A stretch of DNA of 64,000 bases from Hyposmocoma kahamanoa (Eukaryota; Arthropoda; Insecta; Lepidoptera; Cosmopterigidae): positions 21,769,303 through 21,833,302 of the forward strand of contig NW_020653851.1 of assembly GCF_003589595.1 (NCBI RefSeq), read 5' to 3'. Within the stretch, counting starts at the first letter, position 1; each line of letters opens with the position of its first letter. Position numbers and translations under genes: made by a program. The notes under the pieces are model-generated. The model ran no database searches. It saw only the letters and a list, made by a program, of their open reading frames with translations, and had not been told where the DNA came from. This document shows positions 1-9,922 of the stretch, one piece after another.

Positions 1-990
1 TGGGAGGAAACACCTCATTGTATTTACAGGTATTATTGTGCACAAGTGAAAACCGTATAAATAATACAAAACCAAGGTACTAGCTTCAATTTTATTATTA
101 TAACACTGTAAAATCGGTTGACCGCCCATGTCTTGTCGTCTCCGCTCCGTCCCCTCGCCGCAATCCCCGCTCCCCTGCGCGCGCCAACGACGACGCTCGG
201 TGACGCCATACCGTCCGGCGGTCCGGGGCTCAGTCAGCCGTAGAGATGGGGAAAAGCGTTACATTTTGTTATCAGTGACTGACGATCCCGTTACAAAAAA
301 GTCACAGTGAAAAGTCATCGTGACTTTGTCACAACTGTTACTCGCGGTCGCGGTGCGGTCGCGTCACAACATGATATTTGTGAGACTGAGAAGTCACGGT
401 TTTCGTCCCACTGTTATTTAACGTTACATTTTTTAACGTGACTGTCATGCCGTTTACTCATATCACTGATACGATATATGATATTGTCGCGTTGTTAATG
501 GTGTTATTAAAATATGTATATGGATTTGGGAACATTGCGTAGGAATATGCGGCGTGTTTATTATGTTGGATCAACTTTTTACAACGATTGGATTTTTCAT
601 TATTTACAATATTTACACATCTAATTTTTAAAAATTTTACTTTGGACTTTACATTATTTACAATAATTACATATCTTTTTTTATTTTTCCATAACCAAGA
701 AGTGCAATAAAATCCTATTCTGAAACTCCGTACAATCTTATTTTTGAGGTTTATTAAATATTACAATAATTATTCTAATGAGGTAATCTAACAGACACAG
801 ACATGTGGCATATTTCTATCTTTGTTTCTTTATCAACTCTTTGGCACGGCTGAGGAAGCAAGCATTCACTATCTCACTTACTCTCGGCCACTCTCGGGCA
901 GCAGGCGATGTTCGCCATTTCCGAACACTCCCGACTAAAGCCGAGCCGAGACGTTCGACGACGTTATTTAACCCCCATCATGGGGGCCCC
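1..990. other. Left flank, no supported gene
   Basis: No convincing coding exon. Positions 130-240 are GC-rich. About 265-450 holds many short GTCAC/GTGAC and GTTAC motifs in both orientations, which resembles the subterminal repeats of a hAT-type transposon and may be the 5' end of the transposase element that follows. A sequence beginning TAGAGATGGGG at 242 could be a terminal repeat, but I found no matching 3' partner. Confidence 0.35.
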
Positions 991-3319
991 ATGTCTAGTC
1001 AGCCGGCCGACTCGTTAGCAAGCAGACTACTGGCACATTTTACACGGCAAACGGCAACTAATATAGATGTTTCGCGAATTGCATCGACTGGTGGACATGT
1101 AAGTTAACACTTTATTTACGTTACGTACAAATCGTGATATATTTTGCTGTTACCAGAGTTACTACTCCGCATATTTATATGTTTTAGAAAATTTCAGTTT
1201 TGTTATTTGAGTGCTTGCGATTCTTGTTTTATATTGCGTGAAGGAAGCTTGATAGGTTATCCTTTGTTTGTTTTTCAATGTCATACAAGAGAATGATTGT
1301 TTTTCTATTTCTTAACAGAATTACTTTATTTGGTTTTTAAAATGGCCTAAGTGAATAAACGGGTTTCTTTATTGTTAGACACTTGCTTCGTTAGTCCAAT
1401 ATTCCTTAATTATTTTCAGATTAAAATGCCGAAACGAAAATGCACGTTTAATGATGAGTTACAAAAGAAATACCCAATGTTTAAAAAAGGAAAAAATGAC
1501 TGGGATGTAGAGTGTCTAATATGTTCCAGTAATATTTCGATTGCAAATAAGGGCATTTCCGATATTAATGACCATTTGAACACACAAAAGCATAAAAGTA
1601 ATTCAAAAAACCAAGCTAGCACCTCAAGCATCACCACATTTTTTGGCAAAACAAAACCTAGTCCAGACGAAAATCTAATTCGAGCAGCAGAGGGAGCGAC
1701 AGCTTACCACACCGTTAATCATCATATGTCCTTCAAATCTTTGGATTGCACTAATGCGTTAAACAGAATTATGTTTTCTGAATCAAATACAGCGAAACAA
1801 ATGACATGCAACCGCACAAAGGCTACAGCGATTGCAAAAAATGTGTTGAGTCCTTTATCGATTGATGAACTCAAAAATGATCTCACAGATATTGCATTTG
1901 TCAGTGTATCTACCGACGCTAGCAACCATGGCAACGTAAAATTGTTTCCGATTGTCATTCAATATTTCAATAAAGAAAAAGATGGTATGACATCGAAACT
2001 CCTGGAAATTGAAGTAACTAAAAATGAAACATCTGACACTGTTGTTGAGATTATTCTTCAACAACTTAGAAAGCACGACCTCTTATCAAAATGCATTGCG
2101 TTTTCTGGTGACAACTGCAACACAAACTTTGGCGGCGTAAATAGAGCGGGAACAAATAACGTCTTCTATAAATTGAAGGATAAACTTAATAAAAATATTG
2201 TAGGAATAGGATGTTCGGCCCATATATTGCACAACGCAATGCACCACGGTTGTGACCTTTTACCTATTGACGTGGAAGCGATGATCTCCAAAGTACACAA
2301 CTTTTTCTCGGTGTACACAGTACGCACAGAGGCTCTAAAGGAATTTTGCACTGAGATGGACACAGAATTCAATAATCTTTTATATCATTCAAAGACGAGA
2401 TGGTTAAGCCTGTTTCCTGCCATAGAGCGGTTTTTGAAAATGTACGATGCATTGAAAGGCTACTTTGAAAGTTTGGAAAGGCCACCGGTTTTAATAAAAA
2501 AGTTTTTTGAAGATCCACTTTCAGAAGCATATCTGTATCTGGTTCACTCAATAATGTACGTGTTCCATGGGAATATTGAAAAGATGGAAAGAAGTGACAA
2601 TTCCCTCCTTGAAGTCAAAGATATTTTGACGTCTTTAAAAAAAAACATTAGAAGACAGAATAAAAGAAAATTTCGTGCCTATTAAAGTGCTCAGCATATT
2701 AAACAGACAAGGAGAAGACACAAAAAATCAGTTTAAACAATGTTGTATGGATTTTTACACGGAGATAAAGTCTTATATTACAACGTGGGAAAAGCTAATG
2801 CATGACTTCAACCAGTTCGATTGGATGATGTTGGGAAATATTACAGAGGATTCACCTTGGTCTGAAATCGAAAAAACAGTCTTATTTCTGAAAGACAGAG
2901 ACATTGAAATAGACGACTCGAAATTGATTGACGAGTGGGTCAATTTGAAAGCATACAGCTTAAATCTTTCAGATGAAGAAAAAAAATTAAGCACTAACCA
3001 GCTCTGGCAGATGTTTTTTAAAACAAAGAATGCACATCTGTACAGTGAATTAAGTAGGATTGCGCAATACTTTTTCTGCATACCCGCTCATAATGCCAAT
3101 GTAGAGCGGATATTTTCACTGGTTGATCAGCAATGGACGAAAGAGAGAAACTCGCTCGACCCGGACACTGTTTCTTCACTAATAAAAGTGAAATATAATT
3201 TCAAAGACAAAAGTTGCGTAGATTTTTATAAGTTTATAACAGAAAAGAAAGATGTCTTATCAAAAATCGGTGGATCACAAAAATATCACCAAGACAAAGA
3301 AAATGTTGAAACTGATTAG
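991..3319 (+). pseudogene. hAT-superfamily transposase, BED finger type, one frameshift
   Basis: DNA transposase of the hAT superfamily. The main frame starts MPKRKCTFND at 1426 and has a BED-like zinc finger (C-x2-C at about residues 30-33, with an H-x4-H-type partner in DHLNTQKH), followed by a Ser/Thr linker and FFGKTKP. The RNase-H-like core includes STDASNHG and FSGDNCNTNFGG (likely catalytic Asp regions) and IGCSAHILHNA. The hAT C-terminal dimerisation motif (HNANVERIFSL) is at about 3090-3125. The frame breaks in a nine-A run at 2637-2645; the second part, read to 3319, continues the same protein, so a single indel explains the break. An upstream exon is likely: ATG at 991 to 1098, donor GTAAGT, acceptor TTTTCAG ending at 1419, joining in frame. 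The product would cut and paste its own element; here it is probably dead, or else an assembly or sequencing indel. Confidence 0.85.
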
Positions 3320-3344
3320 TTACTTTTTGTAATAAGAAAAAGAT

Positions 3345-3905
3345 AAAGATAGATCTCATAATGTTAATTGTTAATAAAAAATATTAATGATTAAGAATAT
3401 TTAAGAAACATAAGAATTTGTTATGTTTGTTTGTTGCATTTTGCTTTAGTATATACATAAGTACTATTTTTTATGACTTAGAGTCTAGATAATTAGAAGT
3501 TAAAAAGTATTACTAAGCTAAGGAATACGAAGACTGATTTACTTTCTTGCGAATTTAATTAAAACATATCATTCACAAATTGCCTGATTAGATCTCATAA
3601 TAATTGTTAGGTACTTAATAAAAAATATTTATGATTAAGAAACATAAGAATTTGTTATGTTTGTTTGTTGCATTTTGCTTTAGATTTTATGCATAAGTGC
3701 AATTTTTTTGTGACTAGAGTCTAGATAATTAGAAGTAGAAAACTATCCCTAAGCTAAGGAATCTGAAGACTGATTTACTTACTTGCGAATTTAATTAAAA
3801 CATATCGTTTACCAATTGCCTGATTAGATCTCATAAAGTTAATTGTTATTAAAAATATTTGTTATTGAGAAACAACAATTTGTCATGTTTGTTTAGATTT
3901 CATAA
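3345..3905. repeat. Tandem repeat of about 238 bp, 2.3 units
   Basis: Three successive units begin with AGATCTCATAA at 3351, 3590 and 3826 (periods 239 and 236 bp). Each contains the same landmarks in order: an AACATAAGAATTTGTTATG segment, a TTTGTTTGTTGC run, GAGTCTAGATAATTAGAAG and CTAAGCTAAGGAAT. The third unit is truncated. It lies directly 3' of the transposase and may be the element's 3' untranslated region, duplicated. Confidence 0.85.
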
Positions 3906-4122
3906 TGTGATAATATTTGTTTGCGAGTTGTTTTAGATTTTATGCTTGAATGTTGATTTTTATGCTCTTTTTCTGGTCAATTTAATAAAAGTTAGTAGTA
4001 TAATCTGATAAATCTGATTGCTAGAATAATTGGAAAAATATAACCTTATAAGCGGGTATAAGAAAGAGACAAGATGTATTTTTTTTAAGAAAAAGTTTTG
4101 TTTAATTGTTTTTATTAAGTTC

Positions 4123-4384
4123 AAATCACGTATTCTGTGAAACGAAATAAATAAATGCATAAAAAATAGAAACATTTTGTTTAATTAATTGTTTTTTTTA
4201 GTGCAAATCACGTATTCTGTGATTTCTGTGAAACTAAATAAATAAATGCATGAAAAATAGAAACATTTTGTTTAATTACCTATATATTTTCATCTCGTCC
4301 GGGGAAAAAATGCGATATACGCCAAATGTCCGGGTTTTTTTAAATATTTGTCCGGGTTTGGCAAATATTGAGATGGCAGCCCTA
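4123..4384. repeat. Short tandem duplication and candidate hAT 3' terminus
   Basis: A unit of about 80 bp containing CAAATCACGTATTCTGTGA and AAATAAATAAATGCAT is present twice (about 4125-4190 and 4204-4275). It is followed by CCGGG-rich sequence ending in GGCAAATATTGAGATGGCAGCCCTA near 4384. The last bases read inversely as TAGGGCTGCCA, a hAT-like terminal sequence. No matching left terminus was found, so the element boundary is tentative. Confidence 0.4.
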
Positions 4385-4434
4385 CACCTACGTATATACA
4401 AAGGTACAAAAATACTACATTATCTTCAGTCTTT

Positions 4435-4663
4435 AACTGCCTCCGTGGCCGAACGGTTACCATGCCGGACTGCCACGCAGAGGTCCCAGGTTCGATTCCC
4501 GGGCCGGGAGAAATAGTTGTATGGCCTACAATTATTTCTCTCGTGAGTTTGGGTGTAATTTGTGGTTGTCTATATGTGTGTCCATGGCACCCGCGACACA
4601 GGGTTTCCCTAGTGCGGGGCTATGTTGAGTGTGTGCGTTATTTATTTATTATTTTATTTATAG
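4435..4663 (+). mobile_element. tRNA-derived SINE (family A)
   Basis: The tRNA-like head has an A-box-like TGGCCGAACGG and a perfect B box GGTTCGATTCC, followed by a body with CTCGTGAGTTTGGGTGTAAT and GACACAGGGTTTCCCTAGTG, and a TTATT-rich tail. Related copies lie at 35963-36148 (minus), 37030-37250 (plus) and 44067-44190 (5'-truncated). It is non-coding; the small reading frames across it are incidental. Confidence 0.85.
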
Positions 4664-5035
4664 TGTCTATTGTGCGTTTCGCAGTCATACACTGGTACCA
4701 AGAAATTTTCCATGGCGGTATATGCGAATCATATAGGTTCATAAGCATCTTCTGCCTCCATACACGATTTTATAGATTGTTTTTTCTTACGAGATACGCA
4801 CGAAAATTTGTCATTATCACTTCGAGCGCAAGCAGTTTATCTGAAGCGGGACGAATAAGTAGTGTTGCCCAAGGAGATAGTTAAACGAAAAAAAGTTGCT
4901 AGATTCTAACTAAAATATTAACTATTCAGAACTAAAAGATTTAGCTACGAAATATTTTGTTTTGTAGCTAACGATTTCGTAACTGTGGATAAATCTATAT
5001 AGCTAAAAACTGGCTGCAGTGGTAACACTGCGAAT

Positions 5036-5700
5036 AAGTGTAGCACCGCGTTTACACTATCGTCGATTGTTTCGACGAATGTTTTGTCCAAACAATCGAC
5101 GAAACATTTGTGTCGAGTGGTTGAAACGCGTTCACACATTCGTGCGATAGGCGATGCGAATAGCGATGTGTAAACGGTCACTTCGCTATTCGCGTCGCGC
5201 CTCGCATCGCCACTCGTGCGATCGCGTCGTGAGCGGTGTTTCGAGCACGAGTCAAAGGACACGAGTTTTTTTTAAAAGTGTACTTTTTTTGAGAAAAAAG
5301 TATACAATCTACAATCAATGGTAAATATAAACTCTTGGTATTTCATGGCATGTATCCATACCATTTTCGTAAATATTTATACAATGCATTTTCATTAAAA
5401 TGTATACAAAAAAAAGGTTATTGTAAATTCTCGGATAACACTCAAACGGGGTAATTATCACGGACTTGTATATTAAACTGGACCGCTCACTAGGTTAATA
5501 AACGAACCGAGTGAGAGGCTTCAAAGTAGAAATGCGTCTCTTTCATTCATGTTTCAGCCAGCCACATTGTTTTTAGTGTAAACGCGGTGTTACACGTGCG
5601 TGTCGTGCATCGCATCGCTATTCGCATCGCCTATCGCACGAATGTGAGAACGCGGCATTAACTTCGCGTCGCCACACGTCGCGCGAACTTAGGCACGAGT
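5036..5700. repeat. Long inverted-repeat element (MITE-like)
   Basis: Arms near 5040-5060 (CACCGCGTTTACACTA) and 5573-5591 (TAGTGTAAACGCGGTG) are inverted. So are the CATTCGTGCGATAGGCGATG segment at about 5137 and its complement at about 5625-5645. The GC-rich arms flank an AT-rich core. This is the structure of a non-autonomous DNA transposon; no coding content was seen. A related fragment recurs near 6265-6310. Confidence 0.6.
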
Positions 5701-6485
5701 GGCGAGACGCGAAGTACACTTATTCCCAATGTTGCCAGTTTATAGCTCGTGCCTAACTTCACGTGACACGAAAAACGAACTGATCGTTTATGCGTAACTT
5801 GAAATTAAAATGAGTTTGAGGGAGTACCTCATTTGAAAAAATGAGGCGGTACAATGTCCTACTTCGAATGAGGTGAGGTAGTGGTAAGAATGCTTGCACC
5901 TACTGCAATGACTCAACGGACAGGGAATATTAAGCACATTTTCATAACTTGATGGCATCAATTAATTGGATAACTTAAGTGTTTGGTTATGACATAGTAT
6001 AAATAAATGCTAATTTTATTTAGTACTATGATAGTATGATCATATGATGTAAAACCAGCTGAAAAGCGGGCAGTGCAGGATCAATCATTGTTGCATTTTG
6101 TTGAATTCGAAGCAGTGTGACATGAGTGAGGCTTGTGAAATGAGGCTATGACATGAGGTGAGGTATTTGGTGGGACATTTTTGACATGAGGTGTTGTGAC
6201 AAACTAACCAACGAGTGGTACAAACGAGTTGCCCCATGTATGAGTAACTCAACTCTAATGCGTATTCATGTATCGCATCGCCACTCGCATGAATGTGAGA
6301 ATGCGGCAATAGAGTTGGATTTAAATCTTAAACTCGACGTGCTCTTGACTGTCATTGAAACCCCTGCTATGATGCCCTGGTGACTCATGTGATTTTTTTT
6401 GTCCAGAAAAAGTTTACTGCATGCTAAAATTTTTGTTTTTGATTTAACAACATAGGGTATGTTATGAAAAAAAAATTATAACACA
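5700..6485. other. Intergenic, repeat fragments only
   Basis: Contains degenerate copies of the GCGATG/CGCACGAATGTGAGAA repeat, short runs of a TGAGGTGAGGTA motif (about 5815-5890 and 6120-6190), and a segment at about 6306-6356 that recurs near 46945-46990. No gene seen. An AATAAA on the minus strand (6493-6498) is a plausible polyadenylation signal for PHPT1-like copy 1. Confidence 0.5.
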
Positions 6486-6585
6486 GTGACATTTTATTTT
6501 ACTGTAATAAATATGAATATGTTTTAAAAAAGATAGCTAACTTATTTTATAAGCACTTAAAAAAGCAGTAAAGAATAAGCCACAG

Positions 6586-8007
6586 TTAGTACCCTTCATC
6601 ACTGATAGTGATTTTGTATCCAGGGTATGCATCTTTGATCAGTTTGGCTGCAACTTCATGATCAGCTTTGCCATAGCCTTGTGAATAACCATAGATGTGA
6701 ATTTTCTTTTCCTTAGGTTCATGGGATATTCTACCACCACCAAGCGGTTCACAGTCCAACGGCTTTAGTTTTTCCTGGACCTGGTAATCATATAGATATG
6801 GTACAATCATACTATGTTGCATTTGAATTTATATAAAAATGTTTTATAAATTATACATTATTCATCATCGTCAAACCATTCATGCAGATTTCACACGTTT
6901 TCTGTGGTTGTGAAACTTGTTTGACATGCAGCTGTCATCACAATATTTTCGTTCACTGAAATGCTCAAGGTAAATTTCAAATTAAATTTTGCACATGAAT
7001 TACGAGAAACTCAAAAGGTGCGAGTCTGGTTTCAAAGCCAGGACTCTGTTAGAGGCGCCAGGTCAAATCATATACACTATTGGTTACTTGTAATAGGACG
7101 ATATAAGGATAGCTCTGTGTATTGTAGGTAACTATCGTCTTGATATTCCCAACTCAGTGGTTCTGACAGTATATGTTGGTAAACAATGATTTGGGTAGGT
7201 TTTTTAACACCCTTGCCATAAATTACCATTTTGGCAGTATGCTTTAATTAATTGTAGTGACAAGTAAAATAAAGAAATTCATGTTAATGGAAATTTTGTT
7301 TACAGACGTTTCAGGTACTACTGTCTCTTCTTTGGAAACATAATGACCGTGGTAGACATGTCCGAAACCAAGTCAGTGTTCCCCACTGCTTTCAGGGTGA
7401 CTACTCTCGGTTGCCGTCTCACATCCGTCCGAAACAATTACTGTCTAATAAGTATTATTCGGCAAAATTAAAAGACAAGTATCCAGTATGAAGCTTCATT
7501 CGGATCACACGTCTTTTCATTTGTCAAGTATTGCTTATTTGGCAGTCATCGTTTCGGACGGATGTTGGACGGAGATCGAGAGTTATTACCCCAGGACTTG
7601 TTATCCAATATTGATTTTTCATTCCACTATTAAATTCATTTTAGGTACTGTAGAAAAATAAAAAGTAAGATTCTATTAATATACATAACCTCTTAAGCCT
7701 CTTGCATTAAAATGTTTCCGACTGAAGGATTTTGTATTCAGGTTACGTAATTAAAAAAATAGGTTGGTATGGCTAAAATAGCTTTTACACGTAATAAGTA
7801 AAATTAAAAGTTATAAGTAAAATTCCATACCTCATCATAAATATCCGAATGGTAGTTGCATCTTTTGTAACCCCTCAAGATGGTAACGGACGCACCCTCA
7901 GCTTCGGCATCAGCTGTATGTACATTCAAAAGAATGTACTTAAAAACTCCTTCAGGATCGATGTCTACTTTTGGCACGGAATTTAGCTCAGGGCTCCTTG
8001 AATCCAT
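6586..8007 (-). CDS. PHPT1-like: Janus/PHPT1-like protein, copy 1 (canonical)
   Basis: Member of the 14-kDa phosphohistidine phosphatase / janus family, which removes phosphate from protein histidines in the cytosol. Exon 1 is 8007-7831 and exon 2 is 6780-6586, joined across a 1050-bp phase-0 intron with donor GAG|GTATGG and acceptor CAG. The product is 123 aa (human PHPT1 is 125). Visible motifs: VPKVDIDPEGVFKYIL, RGYKRCNYHSDIYDE with the catalytic-His equivalent, CEPLGGGRISH, IHIYGYSQGYGKADH and a C-terminal SDEGY. It is the only one of the eight copies that keeps equivalents of human K21, R45, H53 and R78, so it is the best candidate for a working enzyme. I chose the ATG at 8007; an in-frame ATG at 8091 would add 28 mostly hydrophobic residues. 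It is the last gene of the array. Confidence 0.93.
7396..7590. repeat. Palindromic MITE in intron of copy 1
   Basis: Inverted arms of about 40 bp lie at 7396-7435 and 7551-7590. Both contain the CATCCGTCCGAAAC / GTTTCGGACGGATG pair and an ACTCTCG / CGAGAGT pair, separated by about 115 bp. The element is intronic and does not touch the splice sites of the gene. Confidence 0.7.
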
Positions 8008-9400
8008 TACACAAAGCCTCTTTGGCAAAAACGGTGCTAAAAACAAGCCAATGAAAATATACACTGGCAATAGTTCAAATAAATGCAACATATTTCTTAC
8101 CGGAATATTGGAAAGAGGTTATGTTATTTTTAGTACAGAACTCGATTGATATTTACCAGAAAAGATAATTTTGTGTTCTTTGCGTAAAATTACAGTCGCA
8201 AAAGGTGAAAATGTTCGCAAAAGTTTACAAATAACCATTCGTTTGACTTCTTTTCTTTGCTTACAACAATAACATTAACATTTCTATTATTAAAACAAAA
8301 GGTCGTCAGGCAGTGAAACCAGTCAAGAAATTGTCATGTCAATGTCACATTGGTTAAATCAGCTTTGATGTGTAAATTGGAACGTATTTTTTACATAGGT
8401 TCAGAAATATTTTTATGCAAACCGAGGCGTTATTCGATTAAATGTATAGGGATTCGCTCTGGACCTTTTGGAGGGAAAAGTGTCGTTTATAATGACAAAA
8501 TAATGACTTTCAATTATTTTGTGAAATCTAGTTCAAAGTGGAATAGGATAGTGAAAAACGCGAAATTATACGAATCTCGAACTAAAATGCCCGCATCGGC
8601 CCGTTTTAATGAATCCCGAGTCAATCCAAACACGCCGCGCCGCTTCAAATTGCCTATCCTCTTTTTGGCGGCCATATTTACAGAAACATAATTAAACTTC
8701 ATGTTTAGGCTGATGGCTTTGCCAAAGCCTTAATACATAAAAAAAATTAAATGTATAGCATAAACACACTTGTGCGGTTGACGTGTGTGTGTATCTACCT
8801 CTTCAAATCTAATTTGAATTTATTATGGTAAATTTTAATAATTCCTTACTGTACGGGTTCGTTCATATTCTCAGTCGTCTCAGCGATGATGTGCTCACAC
8901 CTACTTGAAGGTTGCCCGCCATGGCATACCCAAATCTCTATCTGCACCGCAGCCACTTGGAATTGTGTCAGGAACAAGGCAACCTTAAAATAATCTTATC
9001 AAGTATTTTTCCGTTACACTTAACTGAAATACTTAATATTTGACTGGTATTTTCTGAAGTACGAAATTTTTGCAACTGTTTAGATACTTCGATTCGCATT
9101 ATATTGGTAACGCAATATTATTAAAACAGTATACTGAAAATGAAACTATTTTTCTGATCTAAATCACGTTTTACTGGTCCTATAGTCACGGCTGACTCGG
9201 TGACTAAAGTTTCGCCGTGACCCCAGGACCTGTAAACGCTACAACCTGCAATTAATTGTCTGGAAAAACAAATACACGCTATTTAAATCCGTAAAATATT
9301 TCAATTTTAATATGTTATAATCGTAAAACCTATGAAATCAGCATACTGAAGTCATGCATTTCTGTAAAGAGAATCGCAATCCGTTGCTGAACTGTTTAAT
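8008..9400. other. Spacer between copies 1 and 2
   Basis: Should hold the promoter of copy 1 near its left edge; no core promoter motif is clear. A degenerate fragment of MITE family D (AATGAAACTATTTTTC and TCACGGCTGACT) lies at about 9135-9245. No gene was recognised; the open frames at about 8350-8700 have no recognisable motif. Confidence 0.4.
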
Positions 9401-9407
9401 ACTAGAT

Positions 9408-9922
9408 CAGGGGTCGGCAACCTTTTGAGTTGGAAGAGCAAAAAATTACAATTTACAAAATTTCATAGTTTTTAAAGAGGCACTAAAATTTTTCTTGCCA
9501 ATATTATAGTATTTGCTTATATAAAGGCATACTTGAATTTGATTTAAAGTATCTTTGATTTTGATCTGTGTTGAAGTAATTCGTGTCAATAGTTGTTGCA
9601 TTGGTTTCATTGCGATATTGCTTTCGATTTTCAAAATGAAGTAGTTTACCGCTCTCAATGTCTTCTGCAAAAATAATTAAGTAATTTTTTTTTTCGAAAC
9701 AAACCATTTCTTCTAGCATAGTATATAGGCTGGGATTCCCTTTCCTTGCAATTTTAGATTCAGCTTATTTAATTTCATTGTGATATCCACCATAACGTTG
9801 AATTTTTGCAACCATTTGTCGTTTTCGAGTTTAGGGTGGTTAATGCTAAACTAAAGAGCCCCAACTTCACATCGAAAGAGCCGAAGCCGAGCGGCTCGCG
9901 AGCCGCATGTTGCCGACCCCTG
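9408..9922. mobile_element. hAT-type MITE with CAGGGGTCGGCAAC termini
   Basis: Terminal inverted repeats CAGGGGTCGGCAAC (9408) and GTTGCCGACCCCTG (ending at 9922) bound 515 bp. Flanking 8-mers TACTAGAT and TACTTAAA match at 5 of 8 positions and may be an eroded 8-bp target duplication. The AGGGGTCGGCAACC terminus is a widespread animal hAT signature. It was inserted at the 3' end of PHPT1-like copy 2, whose frame reads into it. Confidence 0.85.

Noticed and set aside
805..1107. 100-codon protein gene
   Set aside because: The start is GTG and only the last 36 codons (from ATG 991) have a plausible role, as the first exon of the hAT transposase.
3351..3905. CRISPR-like array
   Set aside because: Units are about 238 bp with no short repeat/unique spacer pattern; the context is eukaryotic.
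4440..4512. tRNA gene
   Set aside because: The head is followed by a SINE body and tail shared by three other loci, so it is a SINE rather than a tRNA gene.
4250..4884. Plus-strand frames over SINE A
   Set aside because: They coincide with the tRNA-derived SINE and its flank; no protein family.
8350..8702. Overlapping frames on both strands
   Set aside because: Neither product has a recognisable motif or splice context.
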